Shown here: piece by piece, positions 20,964-21,522 of the stretch
How the letters are laid out: every line of letters begins with the position of its first letter
How positions within the stretch are numbered: position 1 is the first letter of the stretch
From: Candidatus Iainarchaeum sp.
Lineage (GTDB): Archaea; Iainarchaeota; Iainarchaeia; Iainarchaeales; JAFGBZ01
Reading direction: 5' to 3'
Assembly: GCA_016218635.1 (NCBI GenBank)
Contig: JACRDJ010000069.1
Location: 1-21,522, forward strand
Length of the DNA stretch: 21,522 nt
Notes under the pieces: generated by a model
What the model was told of the DNA's origin: nothing
What the model saw: the letters and a program-made list of their open reading frames with translations, nothing else
Databases searched by the model: none
Made by a program: the position numbers and the translations under genes

Positions 20964-21389
20964 TCAAGCCATAAATTTCTTGAGGCTCGTTTGCTGGGCT
21001 TGGCGTCTCACGTATTCTGCTACGGTTTCCTGGTCAACGTCACCTACGGTTCGTCCGGCTTTGCCTGGACTCCAGAAGTGTCCTTTGGGATAGCGCAAGC
21101 GCATTTGAGGATACTCTTTAAACAATTCGTGCGCGCTTGCGCCCTTCAGCAAATTCAATGCCTTGGCCTGACTCATGTCAGGCCGACAGGAAACCAACGC
21201 ATGCACGTGATCCGGCATGACACCCAACTCAAAAAATTCCATCTGATGCCGCTTCGCGACATCAACCAAAATACGGGCCATCACAGCCCGGTACTTCTCC
21301 TGCCTCAACATCTTATACCGGTACTTCGTCTGCCAAACCAAATGAAACATATTTTGATAAACACCATGCTGATAGCTATGTAAAACCAT
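20964..21389 (-). CDS. tnpA: IS200/IS605 family transposase TnpA (Y1 HUH)
   Basis: The protein has 141 residues, the usual size for IS200-type TnpA, and acts on single-stranded DNA. The N-terminus (YQNMFHLVWQTKYRYKML) is the family signature. The HUH motif is HVHALV in FELGVMPDHVHALVSC, and the Tyr nucleophile lies in the C-terminal helix VAEYVRRQAQQTSLKKF. All catalytic residues seem present, so it may be active. The start is set at ATG 21389 because HSYQHGVYQNMFHLVW aligns with the usual beginning of these proteins; the frame is open to a TTG at 21416. A strong hairpin lies 29-49 bp upstream of the ATG. Confidence 0.92.
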   Translation of the reverse strand: MVLHSYQHGVYQNMFHLVWQTKYRYKMLRQEKYRAVMARILVDVAKRHQMEFFELGVMPDHVHALVSCRPDMSQAKALNLLKGASAHELFKEYPQMRLRYPKGHFWSPGKAGRTVGDVDQETVAEYVRRQAQQTSLKKFMA

Positions 21390-21417
21390 GCGTGAAAACG
21401 CTCCTGCCGGCTCCAAA

Positions 21418-21438
21418 GCGCGGCGTAAGCCGCCGCGC
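21418..21438. repeat. GC-rich hairpin upstream of tnpA
   Basis: An 8-bp stem (GCGCGGCG / CGCCGCGC) with a 5-nt loop lies between the IS left end and the tnpA start. In IS200 a 5' leader hairpin reduces tnpA expression; a similar role is possible here but not shown. Confidence 0.6.
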
Positions 21439-21478
21439 GCCGACAGGGAAAAAACACATCAAAACAAAAGAAAAAAGA

Positions 21479-21494
21479 TCGGCCTGAAGGCCGA
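21479..21494. repeat. Left-end hairpin of the IS
   Basis: A perfect 6-bp stem TCGGCC / GGCCGA encloses the loop TGAA. In element orientation it follows TTGAATACC and, further out, CCTTGAT, either of which could contain the target or cleavage site. Confidence 0.7.
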
Positions 21495-21522
21495 GGTATT
21501 CAACCATCAAGGGCTTCAATAA

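Larger units (their letters stand above)
20925..21505 (-). mobile_element. IS200/IS605-family insertion sequence (single-gene, IS200 type)
   Basis: A minus-strand Y1 transposase gene is bracketed by terminal hairpins. In element orientation the left-end hairpin (21479-21494) is preceded by TTGAATACC and the right-end hairpin (20937-20956) by a sequence ending in GGGATACC. A shared ATACC-like stretch at the 5' foot of both hairpins fits the guide sequences of this family. There are no inverted terminal repeats and no TnpB gene. The exact cleavage points cannot be fixed; the limits given are approximate. Insertion cut the 3' end of the giant surface gene. Confidence 0.75.

Noticed and set aside
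21390..21522. A second IS gene or TnpB fragment after tnpA
   Set aside because: Only hairpins and A-rich sequence are present before the window ends; no zinc-finger or RuvC-like reading frame is visible.
1..21522. CRISPR array or replication origin
   Set aside because: No regularly spaced repeats of 23-40 bp and no cluster of origin-like repeats next to an A/T-rich unwinding region were seen on reading through the window.

Overview
The window is archaeal. CTP synthase, the eukaryote/archaeal-type tyrosyl-tRNA synthetase, RibL-type FAD synthetase and a TraB-family membrane protein are all of archaeal type. Many genes have an A/T-rich TATA-like box about 25-30 bp before the start codon and no ribosome binding site, which fits leaderless archaeal transcripts. 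The few Shine-Dalgarno sites present are GGTGA-like. Small genome-style packing, CARDB-type surface proteins and the protein mix suggest a DPANN-like lineage (Diapherotrites or Micrarchaeota type), but I cannot fix the taxon from this window alone.

Region 1 (1-12400) looks like compact chromosome. It starts with the tail of a possible thioredoxin-like gene, then ccdA and a membrane-anchored thioredoxin with a C-terminal beta-sandwich, which together form a split version of the DipZ architecture. On the minus strand follow two half-size lycopene cyclase domain genes. Then come a small winged-helix-like gene with a RelE-type toxin, mutY, ribL (minus) and tyrS, an orphan ORF, a YIP1-like membrane protein, a zinc-ribbon protein with an acidic tail, a TraB-family protein (minus), a coiled-coil envelope protein, a decayed CARDB surface protein (minus) and pyrG (minus). 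Several divergent pairs appear to share one TATA box.

Region 2 (12416-12987) is a VapBC toxin-antitoxin pair at the edge of an accessory region.

Region 3 (about 13020 to the end) looks like an integrated island. It opens with the 3' fragment of a long-variable-arm tRNA on the minus strand, immediately followed by a tyrosine recombinase. The recombinase is broken exactly at its HxxR catalytic box, where an out-of-frame XRE-type HTH gene begins. Next are three minus-strand membrane/secreted genes, two of them paralogs. Two of these transcription units carry the same 26-bp promoter element. A 1,709-residue exported protein with Cys-rich repeats and an HExxH metallopeptidase motif follows. Its 3' end is cut by an IS200/IS605-type insertion whose terminal hairpin loop supplies the stop codon. 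The rest of the island, and probably the intact target tRNA, should lie to the right of the window.

The best candidate for something undescribed is the 14162-20947 cluster: paralogous exported proteins with two C-terminal membrane segments, a small membrane protein and a giant surface protease-like protein, inside a tRNA-targeted mobile element.
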